NCBI GenBank assembly: GCA_022749755.1
Contig: CM040441.1
Coordinates: 4,902,741-4,966,740 of the forward strand
DNA: 64,000 nucleotides
Reading direction: 5' to 3'
Source: Azadirachta indica
Taxonomy: Eukaryota; Streptophyta; Magnoliopsida; Sapindales; Meliaceae
A model generated the notes under the pieces. It had not been told where the DNA came from. It saw only the letters and a list, made by a program, of their open reading frames with translations, and searched no databases. Shown one piece after another: positions 22,747 to 36,264 of this stretch; the first letter of the stretch is position 1; every line of letters begins with the position of its first letter. Both the position numbers and the translations under genes were made by a program.

Positions 22747-24746
22747 TGAAGGAACACAAGGAAACCTCACACAATTCAAAAGATTTAATTTCTTATGATT
22801 TGGGGTTTCTAAAGGGTTCGGAATCTAAGCGAGAGATATTGACAGTGATGAAGATCAATACATTTCAACTTTTAAGCTTCTTGCAAAAACGTATAAATAA
22901 TCATTCAAATAAATTAGTACTAACGAATTTCATAATTAAATATAAAATTAAAATATATTTTATTAGGTAATATATAATGCTTTTTCTCTTTCCTAGAGTT
23001 GTCAACTTTACTAAAAGGTAGGCAAATTCTAATAAGATTCTCTACATTAAAATCTTTTGGTGATGTGTTATAAGGATATTTATGCTAATAGAGATATCTC
23101 GATTTATCTTAAAGGTATTTAAGATCTTCAGAAAGATGAACTCTGGATCTTGTATTGGACACATTTAGATATTTAGGCATATAAAATTTTAGCATTTTTA
23201 AACTAGTCGCCTTTGCAAAGGCTCTATAATCTAGATGTATGTCTTTTACTTTCAACAAATCCAAGAATATATCTTTAATTAAATCAGCCCCCTATAAAGA
23301 AAAAGAATAATGATGAATAAGAAAATATGGTTAAATGCGAAAAATGAAGCCAAACAAAATGCATTTGATTTGATTCTTTATCCAACATCTATTAAAAAAA
23401 TAAGAAAAAAAATCAATTGGGCTCTTGATTACCTTATTTTTATTTAGTACACAGTAAATATTCTTATAATCCCACTATCTACGACGTTTCATTGGATCAT
23501 CTTTCAATTCTTGGCAAACAATTTCTCAACTCGTTTCTTACAATAAACTATGCATTTTTAGCCTGTATTGTGATATTTTTGTAAGTGATTTACCAACTAA
23601 GACATCTAGTGCAAGTTGTACCAAATAAAGGTCAAGGTCATTAAAAATTGATTTCACGTAACCTTTATTATGTTCCTTAAAAAGCCATGTAATATCAAGA
23701 AAAATATTTTCCATTGACCGATTCCATAATTATCTTAAAAAATAGTCTTAAATAAAATGGTAGCTATATAATTAAATTCTATAATTTTTGATTAGTACAT
23801 TCTTTCCAATAACATAATCAAAAAATAAATTAACAATTATAAATTTGCCATAAAAAACATTAAGTTCTTTAAACCTTACTTTGATACCACGCATAAAAAT
23901 AATTAAATAAATTATTAATAAAAAATATATTATTAATAATTGAAAAATAATAATGCATACCTTGAGCCATAGCAAATATAGTCTAATGAATAATAAGTTG
24001 ATTTCTCCCTTTAGATTCTTCTTGGTTAAACACAATTTTTCTGTTGTACTTTGATAGAAAATAAATAGACTGTGTTTCATTTATAGGCAGGAAGAGTAGC
24101 AATTTCTGTTTTATTAAAACACCTTCCAAATAACTGTTGCATATTAGATGACAAAAATTTCAGTACTCTAGGCTTAGAAAATAATTACAAAGTTTATGTT
24201 TTCTGCCCAAAGACATTTTCAAAAATTTAGTTGCAATTGCAGTAATGGTCATTGAAAAATTTAGTTGCAATTGCAAGAATTGAATAATCAAATGATTTTT
24301 ACTTTTTGCTTTAATTGAAATATATTAATGCGAATTTCATTACAGAATTCGAAGAATTGTTGTCCTTTTCATACGTGGTCTTTTTTTTTTCTACATGTTT
24401 ACGATGCATAAAAATTACCCTTTAGATGATAAAAATTTCAGTACTCTAGGCCTGGAAAATACTTACAGAGGTTATATATTCTGCCCAAAGGCATTTAGCT
24501 TTTGATTGTAAGTTTAAAAAATCAAGTACTAATGTTTAGACTAAAAATATATGTTATATATTTTTATTGATTGAGTTTTGAATTTTAAAAAATGGGATTG
24601 AGATTTGACAAGTTTTTAGTTGTTTTATTTATTTTTTTTAATTAAGTATCCAATTGAAAAAGGGAAAACGCCGACAACGGAAAAATGAAATTAAACCCAT
24701 CCATTTGGTACAGATTTGGTTCAATTTGATTCAAAAATCACTGTCA
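22747..24746. other. Non-coding with internal duplicated pieces
   Basis: 22747-23514 matches copy A; from 23515 it is unique to B within this pair. The segment at about 24148-24227 (TTTCAGTACTCTAGGC...TTCTGCCCAAAG) recurs at 24426-24500, and the ATTTAGTTGCAATTGCA phrase occurs at 24228 and 24262. 24262-24340 resembles 14460-14530 and 59998-60070, and 24540-24745 resembles copy C at 61150-61380. No gene seen. Confidence 0.6.
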
Positions 24747-25122
24747 GGGCGCCAGGGTAGTTTCATGGAAAGTGCCATCTCATATATTATATGAAGCAAT
24801 GGTATAACCACTGAATATGACTACCCGTACGAGCAACGGGAAGAAGCTTGCAACCAACAGCGGGAAGCCGTGAAAGCTGCTCAAAGTAGAAGTTATATAG
24901 ATATATCAACTACTGATCAAAAGGCATTACTAAAGGCTGTAGCGATGCAAGGAGCCAAACAGGCTTCAGGCATTACGCTGGCGGTGTCTAAAATGGTCCT
25001 TGTTTGACTACCGTAGATCACGGCGTTACTGTCGTCAGATATGGAACAACTATTTTTGGATTGAATTACTGGTTAATCAACAATTCATGGGTGGGAGCTG
25101 GGGAGAGGGAGTTTCCGAAGCT
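24747..25122 (+). pseudogene. Papain-family protease relic (middle of catalytic domain)
   Basis: Plus-strand remains of a second SAG39-like gene, 0.9 kb upstream of the intact one. The reading is GSFMESAISYII, a stop, SNGITTEYDYPYEQREE, then ISTTDQKALLKAVAMQ, a frameshift, HYAGGV, a stop replacing Phe, then NGPCLTTVDHGVTVVRYG and NYWLINNSW. The His and Asn positions are recognisable, but the Cys-containing N-terminal half is absent. Sequence differs clearly from the neighbours at 857 and 26003, so it is an older paralogue. Copy A lost it with the 2.6 kb deletion. Confidence 0.85.
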
Positions 25123-25899
25123 TATCAAATAGTAAAAGCTTTGCAAGTTTGCGAAGCTCAGCAGAATTTGATTGACAGATTCGATAGACGGGGATTACAT
25201 AAGGTGTGTCAGTCACTAAGATGCTAAGCTACCAACTCATCACGTGAATGAATTGATTAAGAAGATCATGCAGATTTGAGTCAACTTATCAAGCAAAGAA
25301 ATCTATTCGAAAGAGGCCAAATAACAAGGATTTTCTCCATGGGAGCACACACATGTTCTTGAATGGGTATTGTCTTCTTGTGTATTCACACGTATAAATG
25401 GCTATCTTCAGCCAAAAGCCCAATTTCATTGATGGTGTTCCCCCAATTTCACTGCTGGTATCAGCCCAAATCTGCCCATTCCACCCCCGTTGCCGTGCAG
25501 TTTCAGCTCTGGAATCTGTTTTTGTTCATTAAGAGAAGAGCACTCTCCAACAAGAGAACTCCATCTGGCATAAACAAGACAACTTAGCAGAGAAGAAACT
25601 AAAAAAAGAAGATGATAGAAGAACTAGAATAGCAACAAACTAGTCATCAGCATCGATCTTATTACTCAAAAAGAGATAATCAATAATAAAAGAATTCACT
25701 ACCCAATGGATGATTATATATGTGATATTGACCATCATTCCACAGAAAAGACACGAGCAGCTGCAATCGCGGAGATAATTGTTTTTGATTGGCTTCAAAT
25801 TGTACACGAAGTATGGGGCACGTCAACGCAATGGGCGCCTAGACGCATGAAAATTTGAGGATGTTCCACGCATGCATTGTTCAAAACAACGAATCCATC
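25123..25899. other. Upstream region of the intact protease
   Basis: No gene seen. 25236-25270 resembles protease 3' UTR sequence (GTGAATGAATTGATTAAGAAG). An ACGT-core element, CACGTC, lies at 25819-25824, about 180 bases before the ATG. A short unassigned ORF at 25363-25587 lacks domains. Confidence 0.5.
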
Positions 25900-25903
25900 T
25901 TTC

Positions 25904-25911
25904 TATATATA
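25904..25911 (+). promoter_or_regulatory. TATA box of the SAG39-like protease
   Basis: TATATATA in the context TTCTATATATAGC, 92 bases before the ATG at 26003. This is a usual plant spacing, implying a start site near 25935 and a 5' UTR of about 70 bases. Missing from copy A. Confidence 0.65.
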
Positions 25912-26002
25912 GCTACGTTGTGTGCTTCACTTCTTCATTGCTTAGTAATTTACTAAAACCCAAGGTAGCTACGAAAAACCTTGTCCCACTTGCAAAATAT
26001 CA

Positions 26003-27150
26003 ATGGCTTTAACACTTGAGAAAGCTTTTCTCTTTCCTGTGATGTTGATCATTCTGGCGACTTGTGCACCTCACGTCTTCTCTCGCACATTGCAAGAGTC
26101 TTCCGTTGTTGAGAAACATGAGCAATGGATGACTGAGTATGGACGCACTTACCAGGACGAGGCAGAGAAGCAAATGCGTCTTAATATATTCAAGCAAAAT
26201 CTTGAATACATTGAGAAAGCCAATAAGGAAGGAAATCGGACGTACAAGTTAGGCGTAAACGAGTTTTTAGATTTAACTAATGATGAGTTTCGTGCCTTAT
26301 ATACAGGATATAAGATGCCGAACAACTCACGACCATCCACAACATCATTCAGGTATGAAAACCTGACTGATGTTCCTACTAGCAAGGATTGGAGAAAGGA
26401 AGGAGCTGTTACCGGTATTAAGCAGCAAGGCAACTGTGGTAAGTGAGCAAATTTTATATGCTTCTAATTAATTACATGACTCTGCTAATTAATTAGTACT
26501 TTTTAACTTTTGAAATTTTGCTTTCTCTAACTTATTCAATTAATTATTTCTATACAGGATGCTGTTGGGCATTTTCAACGGTAGGAGCCTTGGAAGGGAT
26601 GAACAAAATTAATACGGGAAAGCTAATTTCACTTTCAGAGCAACAATTAGTAGATTGCTCCACTAGTTACGGTAACCATGGATGCAGTGGGGGTTTCATG
26701 GATAATGCCTTTCAATATATTATAGACAACGGGGGTATAGTCACTGAAACAGATTACCCATACCAGGAAATGCAAAGAACTTGCGACGCACAGAAGGCAG
26801 CCATGGCAGCGGTCCGAATAAGCAAATTTGAAGATTTACCAGCGAATGACGAACAAGCACTAGTGAACGCTGTAAGCATGCATCCAATATCTGTTTGTAT
26901 AGAAGGTGGTGGACAAGACTTTCAGAACTATCAAAGTGGTGTTTTCAATGGACAATGTGGAACTCAGTGTGATCATGCCGTTACTCTCATAGGGTACGGA
27001 ACGTCTGAGGATGGGATGAATTATTGGATAATTAAGAATTCATGGGGCGAGACTTGGGGTGAGAGTGGCTATATGAGGATTCAGAGAGATGCTGGTGTTC
27101 CCGGAGGCCTCTGCGGCATTGCCACTAGATCTTCCTATCCAGTTGCATGA
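26003..27150 (+). CDS. SAG39-like: Senescence-associated SAG39-like papain cysteine protease
   Basis: Two exons, 26003-26438 and 26558-27150 (GTAAGT donor, TACAG acceptor, 119-base intron splitting the CG-CCW site), encode 342 residues, the usual length for the SAG12/SAG39 papain subfamily (C1A). Residues 1-27 form a signal peptide. The I29 prodomain follows, with a perfect ERFNIN signature (E55, R59, I62, F63, N66, I70, N74) and an N-x-F-x-D motif (N86, F88, D90). The mature enzyme starts near V124 (VPTSKDW). Oxyanion Gln142, catalytic Cys148 (GCCWAFS), His285 and Asn306 (KNSWG) are all present. No C-terminal granulin domain or KDEL tail. It is expected in the secretory pathway, apoplast or vacuole, in senescence, protein turnover or defence proteolysis. 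The start has a TATA box 92 bases upstream. It is the only intact protease of four in the window; copy A carries its truncated sister. Symbol reflects family only. Confidence 0.93.
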
Positions 27151-28774
27151 GTATTAATGAATTGATTTCAAAAGATATATGTACATGCATCATGCATGCT
27201 TATTAATGTCCTTTTTTAATTTCTTTAATTTCCTAAAGTGCTTTTTGCTTTGAAAAGCCATTGTTACATGTTTCATTTTTGTTCAAGTACTCTCAATATT
27301 ATGATATATATATACTTCAGTAGTTCTCTCAAGGTCATATTTTTCTTTTTTATTTTGTAGTATTGCATGGAAATTTTTACCTAGATACCTATATTTAAAT
27401 GGGCGTCATTATATGTCGTGTTTGAAATATAATTTCAGCTTTATTTCATTTCTTTGTGGTTTACCTCTTATAAATATATATATATATATGTATATGTATA
27501 TTATATTGCAGCTAGCATATGTATCGAACAATAGTAGCTTTTAAGACTCAGAGCTGATTGTCATTTGAAGCTCGAGTATACACAAACAAATAATATTATT
27601 GGATTCTTGTAAGATTCAATTCTACTAAAATTTCACATACATAAAATTAAAAGGGAATGCCACTTTGATATTTTAGAATAATAAAATTATTTATCAAGAG
27701 TCTATTTTTTATTTTTTATTTTTTAATTAATTAACTAACAACTAAGAGAGGCGAGAAAAAATTAAATGGAAGCTTGGGAAGGATCACTCTGCCAAGTGAT
27801 ACAGCTCAAAAATGTTCTCAGGTTTGTTACGAACTTTGTCAACTACTAGTCATCTTCCCTAAAGATAGTACAAAAGACAATTTACTTTCTTTGTTCATCA
27901 AGCTTCTACTATTAAGGATTTTTTTGATGTATCACATTCACATTTTGATTAATCAAAATTTTAAAAAAGATAATTATCTTTAAACTAATAAATGTACACT
28001 GTATAAATCAAACCCAAATAAAAAAAAAAATAACCCTTACTATTTTTGTAAGCTATAAATGAGATTAACTAACTATATATCAAGCCTCAACTAATAGCAA
28101 ATTATTAATTATATCAGGAATACTTTATTTATTTTTTCTTCAATTACAAAGCTATATATATATATACATATATATATATAGAATATAGATCACGGAACCG
28201 AACATCATCATCAGTGTTGTGAATCAAGGCCATAAATCTGTAAGAAATAATCATGTACATTGACCTTTTGACTCCTTATTTCTTATTTGATTGGCTTCAA
28301 TCTAATTTTAAGTGATTACCGTATACAATTTTTTTTTTTTTTGACGTATATATAAATTTTCTTTTCCATGACTATTGACATTTTACAGTAAGTCAACAAC
28401 AGGGATCGGCTAATGAGAGCGTAACCTGGCGTCAAAAGCATTGGCAGAATTCCCCAATGATTAAAATTATTAATTAAGCTGCTTGATTGACGGAGGTTTG
28501 AGTTGTTCGTAAATTTCACGAAGTAACTCCAACTAGAAACCTCCAGTTTTCAAATTAATGCATTTGATATACGCAATACAATTAAGTAGCAATTAACCTG
28601 CCGAGCATTCGGGGAAATCAAGTTGCTTTCCAACCCCAAATATACGAGCAATACAATAAGAATCTTGTTTTAGAGAACGAATTCCTTTTCTACATATACC
28701 TGAATTGGGCCACTAACTTAACCAGCGATCACAGAAATCCATCTTCTCTGAACCTTCTTCAACCTCTATAAGCA
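27151..28774. other. Protease 3' flank, no gene seen
   Basis: Collinear with copy A 1879-3855 apart from the missing 354 bases (junction near 28387). Contains TA microsatellites at about 27473-27490 and 28152-28180, with lengths different from copy A. Confidence 0.6.
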
Positions 28775-28974
28775 ATGGCTTTTAAACTTGAAAAATATTT
28801 TGAGGAAAAATTCGAGCAATGGGATAGCACAGCATGAACGCACCTACGAGCATGGCTTGGAGAAATACAGGCGCTTTAATTAACGTATACAAGGACAATC
28901 TGGCATTGGTTGAACAAGTCAACAATGTGGGGAATAGCTTTTTCAAGTTAGCCACTGAAGAAATAAATGACAAG
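28775..28974 (+). pseudogene. Papain-family protease propeptide (I29) relic, copy B
   Basis: Same relic as 3856-4055: MAFKLEKYFEEKFEQW, then an additional single-G insertion (CAATGGGATAGC for CAATGGATAGC) that breaks the frame earlier than in copy A. The older TAA/frameshift after the RRFN segment is shared. The extra base arose after the duplication. Confidence 0.75.
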
Positions 28975-29167
28975 GTAATGGGAGAAGTAATTCTTTTTCT
29001 TCATATATTTTTACAATATTTAAAAATATACATGGATGAGTGGTTAATAATGGAAGGTAAGTTACAAGAGATGATTTTATAATTAATATATAGGAAGATT
29101 ATTTTCTTCCAGCAAGGTCTGTACAGCTGGCTGGAGATTAATAGTTTCCCAGCCGTTGCAATCAAAT

Positions 29168-31892
29168 TATAACACCCCAAATTTTGTAATGGCATGACAA
29201 GATTTAGAATGGTACTCACATTTCTATTTCCACATTACAAATCACAAATTCTCCCAAAATACAATATCAAACTTCAAAACATGTATAATCAATATATTAT
29301 TAAAATTTCAACCCAATTGTCATCTTAAAAAAGGTATTCCTTATAAATTTAGCCCAAAAATAATTAATAAAGTTTAAACCATTTACTTATGATACCAAAT
29401 AAATATAAAGTAATAACGACAATACTCATTTATCTGTAAAGAGTACATAAACTGCAGCGTTAACTTTCAAAGCGAATCCAGCATCTTGCTACTATAAGCA
29501 CAAATATAATCTGTAAAATATCAACTAGTAAGGGGTGAGCCGCTTACTTGGTAAGTAAATTCATGCACAACTTTTAATATTTAAAAATCATTTTAAGCAC
29601 AAAATAATTTTCTTTAAGAATTATTTAACAATAAACATTTATATAAGAAATCATTACTCAAAAAAAGTATTCCTTATAAATTTAGCCCAAGAATAATTAA
29701 TAGAGTTTAAACCTTTTACTTACAATACCAAATAAATATAAGGTAATAAAGACAATACTGATTTATTTATAAAGAAGACATAAACTGTAGTCCTAACTTT
29801 CAAAGCGAATCTAGCATATCGCCACCCTAAACACAAACATAATTTGTGAAAGATCAACTGGTGAGGGGTGAGCCGCCTACTCGGTAAGTAAATTCATGCA
29901 CAATTTTTAATGCTTAAAAATTATTTAAACCACAAAACAATTATTTTTTAAAATTATTTAACAATAAACATTTATATAGGAAATCATTACTCAAAAAAAA
30001 GCATTTGATAATATGTAAGCATGATCACAACTTTTAATGAAACTAGTATATAAAAAGAAATATTTAACTAAATACTTAACAAAATCATTTAACTTATGTC
30101 TCGTAATATCACCAGTATCTCGGTATCTCATTTATCACAATACAGTACAATAGTACTCCAAAAATCTGGTCATTAACGGTCAGTACGTATACAATAGTAA
30201 TAGAGTCAGCAGTCGATAACGGTAACAGTAACAAAAACAATCACTACTGACAATAAGCCAAAATAGTACAGTTTACAAAATATGACATTTTATGTAAGGT
30301 AAAACCGATAGCATTTATTTTTCATGTATATTCCATACAAAACATTCAATAATTTGATAGAGCTTTCTTTAAAATAACTATTTAATCATTAAAATCATTA
30401 CCTATTGTGTTATGAAATTATCTTATGTTTACAATAGTTTTGAAAATTAACAAAAAACACGCCATGCATAAATCTACTTACCTAAACCAAACCAAAACTT
30501 TCACGTTACTTCTAGCATTCAAAGCTTCCAATCACCTTATTCATAACAAAGTATAATTTAATCAAAACTATAATAATTCATTAATTTTAAACTATGGACA
30601 ACTTATTTCTAAATCCCACTTCCTACGTACAATTTCTTTAAGTATGTATTAATAACTTTTATCACATTCTAGAATTTTTTGAATTACAACATTATAATCC
30701 TTGTTTTTAGAACTCTTTACACCTTAAATAATGAAAGTTTCGACATTTACTTGAGTCCAAAACCATACATTATAAAGTCTTAAACTTATATATTCATAAC
30801 TTGTCTTTTCAATTTCCCATTGAACAACCTCAATTCAATAATTTTTAACTCTTAATCTATTGATCGAATTAAGCTAAATTTTTACAGAATTGCTAATGAC
30901 ACATAAAAATATCTTGTTCAAATTTTTCATAACATTTGGACATCAGAAACATTTTCAAAATATTTTCCTTTTCGAGTGCAGGTAAATTATTTTGAAATTT
31001 CCAGATTTGAGGTTCAACAATTTGAAAATTCATCACAATTCTTATAAACATCCAAAAATCACGAAAATTTACATATATCAATAGACATGTATATAAAGCA
31101 ATATATCAATTTTTAGAATACTTGAAGATCATTTGGTTTATCAAATAAATATATATTTTCGGACCTACAACAAAAATTATTGTTCTTTAGAACAGCAGAG
31201 TAACATTTGAAAAATCATTAAAAATTGATTTCTTAACCGATTGTAGCAAAATACAATTCTGTGAATTATTTAATGAATGTAGTTTAATATCATGAAAAGA
31301 TTATTAATAAAAAATGCCCGAAAGTCTATATTTTAGTTATCAATAGATAGACTATTCACACGATTCTATAAAATCCTAATACTTATAACCATCAATTAAT
31401 TCTCAATCAATAATCCGATTAATTGAATATGTAACATATGACTCGGATTATCTGAAATCACAAGAAAAACATAATTTATTTCCAACAGAACTCACCTAAA
31501 AGATATTCGAATAGGGAATAGGTTAAGGCACATCTTTTCTCTTTTTTTCTGATTTCCTCTCTATTCTTTTTTCTTCTTCTCTTTGATTTTCTCTCTTTTC
31601 CTCTTTCCTTTACTTTTCTCTCTTCTTTTATTTTTTACAGCCTAAGAGAATAAGAACTCTAATTAAAAACTTGTTTAACCTAAACTACACATTATGTAAA
31701 GTATCACTCAACTCCCCTAACTTTTTATTTTATAGTTTTTATCTATAATAAAATTCCTATTATCTAATAGTTCCATTCTTAATACACATATCCATCCATA
31801 ATAAGTAAACTTCAGCAAAGTAAATATACTTGTCTCATAAACTTTCAATCATTTGTATTATTTACATAATACATTGAAATTCGGGTATTACA
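29168..31892. mobile_element. Solo LTR (Ty3-type), copy B
   Basis: Counterpart of 4248-6973, with the same ends and the same CAAAT target duplication at 29163-29167 and 31893-31897. Length 2725. Tandem units at 29327-29660 and 29661-29992. Identical position and target site show that it was inserted before the segmental duplication. Confidence 0.85.
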
Positions 31893-31897
31893 CAAAT

Positions 31898-32355
31898 CTT
31901 GAGGTGTTGATGCCTTTGGCCAAAGCAACGTATATTGCCAGATTTGTTTCCAAATAGTTTTTGCTTGATTTGTCTAGCTTTCCATACATAAGCTCTCAAT
32001 GTAATTTGGTTTCTGATCTTATTTCAAAGTTTGCATCAATTTGACTTCTTTGATTCTGATTTTAATTCTTATCAGCCTCCCTCAAGTTGAATGGTCATGG
32101 AATGGATTCCTACCTTGTGCTAAAAAGAGTAGAATAATGTCTTAGATAACTGTTTGGTGAAGATGTCTGCAGTCTAAAGAGAAGATGGAGTATGCCCTTG
32201 TGTCACTTTTTCATGAACAAAGTGATAATCAATCTCGATATGTTTTGTTTGATCATGAAGAACTAGGTTCATTGTCATTTGTAAGGTGCTCATATTATCG
32301 CAAAGAAGTAAGGGACATAAATTAGTTTTAAGTTGTTCAAAGTATTTTTCCAATC
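31898..32355 (-). mobile_element. Ty1-copia retrotransposon 3' remnant, copy B
   Basis: Counterpart of 6979-7436. The copia RNase H tail, the same TPSSL* stop, the polypurine tract and LTR start are all present, with a few substitutions. It abuts the TNL relic at 32356. Confidence 0.8.
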
Positions 32356-33671
32356 TTATTTGCTCTTAGGACAAAGGAAGGAACAAAGCTCCTTAAGAGC
32401 TAGCAAATTGCCTTTTGCATGTTCTACTAATTTCGTTGATAACATGATAAAACGTATAGGCATATGGTTTTGTTTAAAGGAAAAATTACAAAAGTGCTCA
32501 AGAGCTTCATCATAGTTTAATCCTTCTACTTGGTATACGTGATCCACACTATAATTACCAAGAATTTTTTTATCTCTTATCGTTATAATGACTTTACTAT
32601 CAGGATTGAATTGATGAAGCCCTCTGACTAGATACTCTAAATTTATTAACGTCATCAATGTACAATGAAAACCTTCATACATTGGAGTCTATCCATCATA
32701 TACTGTGGTTTGTTTGGAATTTTAATCCTCGATTTTCTCCTAATAAATAAAGGAAAACTTCTTTTTCTAGTTATTCTAATCCATCCCCTCTTTCTAGTTT
32801 TTCTCTCACATTAGCCACAAAACACTTGCCATCAAAATAACTAGAAACTTGCATAAACATAGCTTCAACAAGAGTTGTATTACCTATACCACCAATTCTC
32901 TGAATTCCTACAACTCGAAAATCTTGCAATCCAATACGTAGTAGAGATTTAACTTTTCAATTCGCAAGTTTATTCTAGCTAGACCATTGAAATCAATAGA
33001 GATTGTGATATCATCCAATTTTTCACAATATCCTTTACAATTACATCCATCAGTTTTGCCTCAAGACTAACTGATATAAGATAAAAAGAAAAAGAGTCAA
33101 AATTAATAAATCTCGTAAGAATCTAAAAAATATAAATATATTTCTTTCTTTCATAATTAAAAAAGGATATAAATGATGCAAAGATGAAACAATAGTTGAT
33201 TATTATACCTAATTTTACTGGATTCATATATAAATAGATAGGAAGCTTCTTTTAATGAATCCCTCCATTTTTGAATCTTTTCTAGTGTCTTGTTAAAACC
33301 TTTTTCATATTTAGCAAAAGCTTTCCCATAACTTCAAGTTTGCTTTTGCACTTTAGATAGATGAACTTGGTAAAAAACAAGTATAACTAGTTGGCCATAT
33401 AATTTTTTACTCTCAAGAATCTTGTGAAGTTCACCCAAACACCATTTGGAAAAAACATAGTCTTTTGACAAAATAATTATGAAAATTTTTGATCCCTAAA
33501 TTGCATCTCATATCCTTTCTCAAGATTTTCACGAATGAAGGTCTTGACTTTTTTGTAACACAAATCATAAAAAAGATGGCGAGTAAAAGTTTTGCGGGTG
33601 TCATCCCCTGTAAAACTCTAGAAGACCTCATAATTGCAAGCTGAAGACGATGAAGATGAAGATGAAGCCAT
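32356..33671 (-). pseudogene. TIR-NB-LRR receptor relic, copy B
   Basis: Counterpart of 7437-8752, from ATG 33671. It shares the in-frame stop in the TIR (F*SF) and the P-loop Lys to Asn change (about 32870-32899), so both lesions predate the duplication. Private differences include GHLF to RHLF in the TIR and EHAKGNLLALKEL in the GLPLA region. No LRR attached. Confidence 0.85.
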
Positions 33672-36264
33672 GACAGAAAGAGATAGAGATACTTCAGAGT
33701 AGATCAGAAGTAAAGAGTAAATTATGTAAAGCAAGTTCTAGTAGCTTTAAATAATCTTCTAACCAGACTTATTACCTTTACTTTCCTTCTGCTGTCTCTT
33801 TCTTGCGTGTTTTCCTGGACATTTCTGGAAGCTTTCCTGTCTATTTTTCCATAATATGAATTGTTAAATTTCAAAAGAAATGCTAAAGCATGTGGCCGGC
33901 TCCATGTTGTTATACACATTTCTGCCGACTTTCGTAGTGCATGCATGCTCTCTCATTTGATATATAATTTTATTCTATCCAGGAATCTTTCCTTTCTTCA
34001 ATTTTATTTTGTTCGTCGGGAAATGCTAAGAAAACATTAATATCCTTTAATACGAAGTAAGACTGTAAGAGACCCACATGGCTCATATTGTTCATGCAAT
34101 ATTAAAAAATATAGGGGAAAAAAGTTCAATTGACAGTAAAAGCTAAAGCAGGAGTCACGACTGAACAGTTTTATATATGAATTTATTTTAAATGTAATTT
34201 TATGTGCAGTTAATAGTTAAAAAAATTGAATATTAATATTTCATGCACAATTTGTTTCATGAAAATATGTAAAACATAAATATTTCATGGCAAGAAAAAT
34301 AATAACAGAACACTGTGTAGAATGGAAAATTTTATAGTTGAAAAGCAAAAGTGAATGACTTTGAAGAAAAAGACCGTTTATAAACAGAGTAATATATAGA
34401 ATTAAATGACCAATAATTTCCTCTTTTCTTGCGATTTTCATGGAGCTTTCAGAATTGCTTCCACATATCCCATTAGGAATAATCTATTGAATTCTAAAAT
34501 TTTTGTATCTTTGGGGCAGGAAGGTGGAATTGCTTCTCTCTTTAGATAACTCTTCTACTTTCTCCTTAATTTCCTTCGCTTTTCCTGCTGTCGTTTCTTT
34601 TTTTGGTGTTTCCTGGAAATTTCTGGGAGTGGAAATCAAAGTCAAAAAGGTAATGCAATAATGTGAAATGTCAAAAATTCAACAATAATGTAGCGAAGCA
34701 AAAACAAATTAGTCACTAGTGAAAGACCTCCAATAAATAATGGTATAACTAAATAATATTGTTTTGGAAATATTGATTTCAGTTTATTATGATGTTTGAT
34801 CCTTCATTTATGAGAAAAACCTATTATAAAACAAATTTATCTCCATGAAGAGTACTTGAAAAATTTCTCATTTGAGTATAATTGATTGTGCATAAACATT
34901 AATTTGTTTAGAAAAGAGAGTAATTTTAAATATAAATGTTATTCAATGATTTAGTTTTCTTTGTGACAATTTATAGTTTTGGAATCAGACTATAGAGATA
35001 TAAACAGAAGCTTGATTCAATAAATATTTCAAGTAAAATTACAAAATAATATATAAATCTTGGAGCCTACTGATTTTCTTATAACTTTCTTGGAGATATC
35101 TATCATAAATTTTTCACATCAATCACTTTTTATTGAGTAAAAACAAAAAATGAAAATCGACAAATACTGGGGGTCCAAATGTTTTTTTGCAACCAAAGAA
35201 AACCACCTAAAAGAGGTCCAAGAGCCCAACACTCACCTGGCCCGAACTGAAGAACCTAACGACTGCCAACTCACAATAAGCCACTGCTGTTATCACATGC
35301 ACCGCAATTGCAAGAATTTCAGATGGATTTACTAGGGTGATGATTACACAGTGTCACTTTAAAACCATATTTGTCGTCAAAATAAGTTCTAAAATTTAAA
35401 TATTAATGAAAAAATAGATAAGTTTAACAAGAAGTTAATTTTATCAAACACTCTTTTTAGCTTTACATTTAAATTCAAGTGATCAACAATATCTAACAAA
35501 TCTTAAATATATATTCAGCAAAAGATAATAATCTTCCAATCTCCAAAAAATGGTTTAAAGATAAGAAGCAAACAAAAAGGATTGACAATTGAAAGTACAA
35601 AGGCAAAAATTTGTCTCTTCGATTTGTAAACAAAACTAAATAAAGTAGAGATAAAAAAGTTGGTTGTGTAGGTCATAGTTTTTGAATTATACATATTATT
35701 TATATTTATTATCTTTTGCAAAGTGTTAAGTTATATTTGAAGTATAATTTACTAGAATTTAAAAAAGATAATAATATAAATATTTCGAATATATATTTAG
35801 TTAAATGTATTAAAAAATTATGGACAAAGCTGTTGGAATTGTATGATGAAAATTTGTATAAAGCAGTATTTTCATGTACCTTTCCTAAAATTTGTGGAAA
35901 TCACATGGAAAGAAAAAATTTATAAAATTAATAATACAATATTTGACTCTTAATATTTATGTTTTTTTAAAAAAGTTAATTTAGCACACCTTTGATATAT
36001 TGACATTGAAAGATGTGATTATACACTTTTATGTGAAAATTTACACTCAAACGTTTTCTTTTCTTTTTTTTTTAATTTATTAAAGAGAAAGCTGGGTTCT
36101 CCTTGTATGATCGATGTATGAAATTTTGGGTTTGTGATTATGCATTTGAAGTGAAAACTTAGTTGCAACGGAAGAATTGAAGAAGCAAATGAATTTTTTT
36201 TGTTTCCTTTTAACTGAAATATATTAATTCAAATCCCACAATTCAGCAACCTTGTGTTCCTATT
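33672..36264. other. Non-coding copy B sequence with two deletion junctions
   Basis: Collinear with copy A 8753-14590 minus two blocks. The junction near 35199 (CAACCAAAGA|AAACC) removes 550 bases; the junction near 35806 (TTAGTTAAATG|TATTAAAAAATT) removes 2.69 kb including the hAT MITE and MATH relic 1. No gene seen. Confidence 0.65.
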
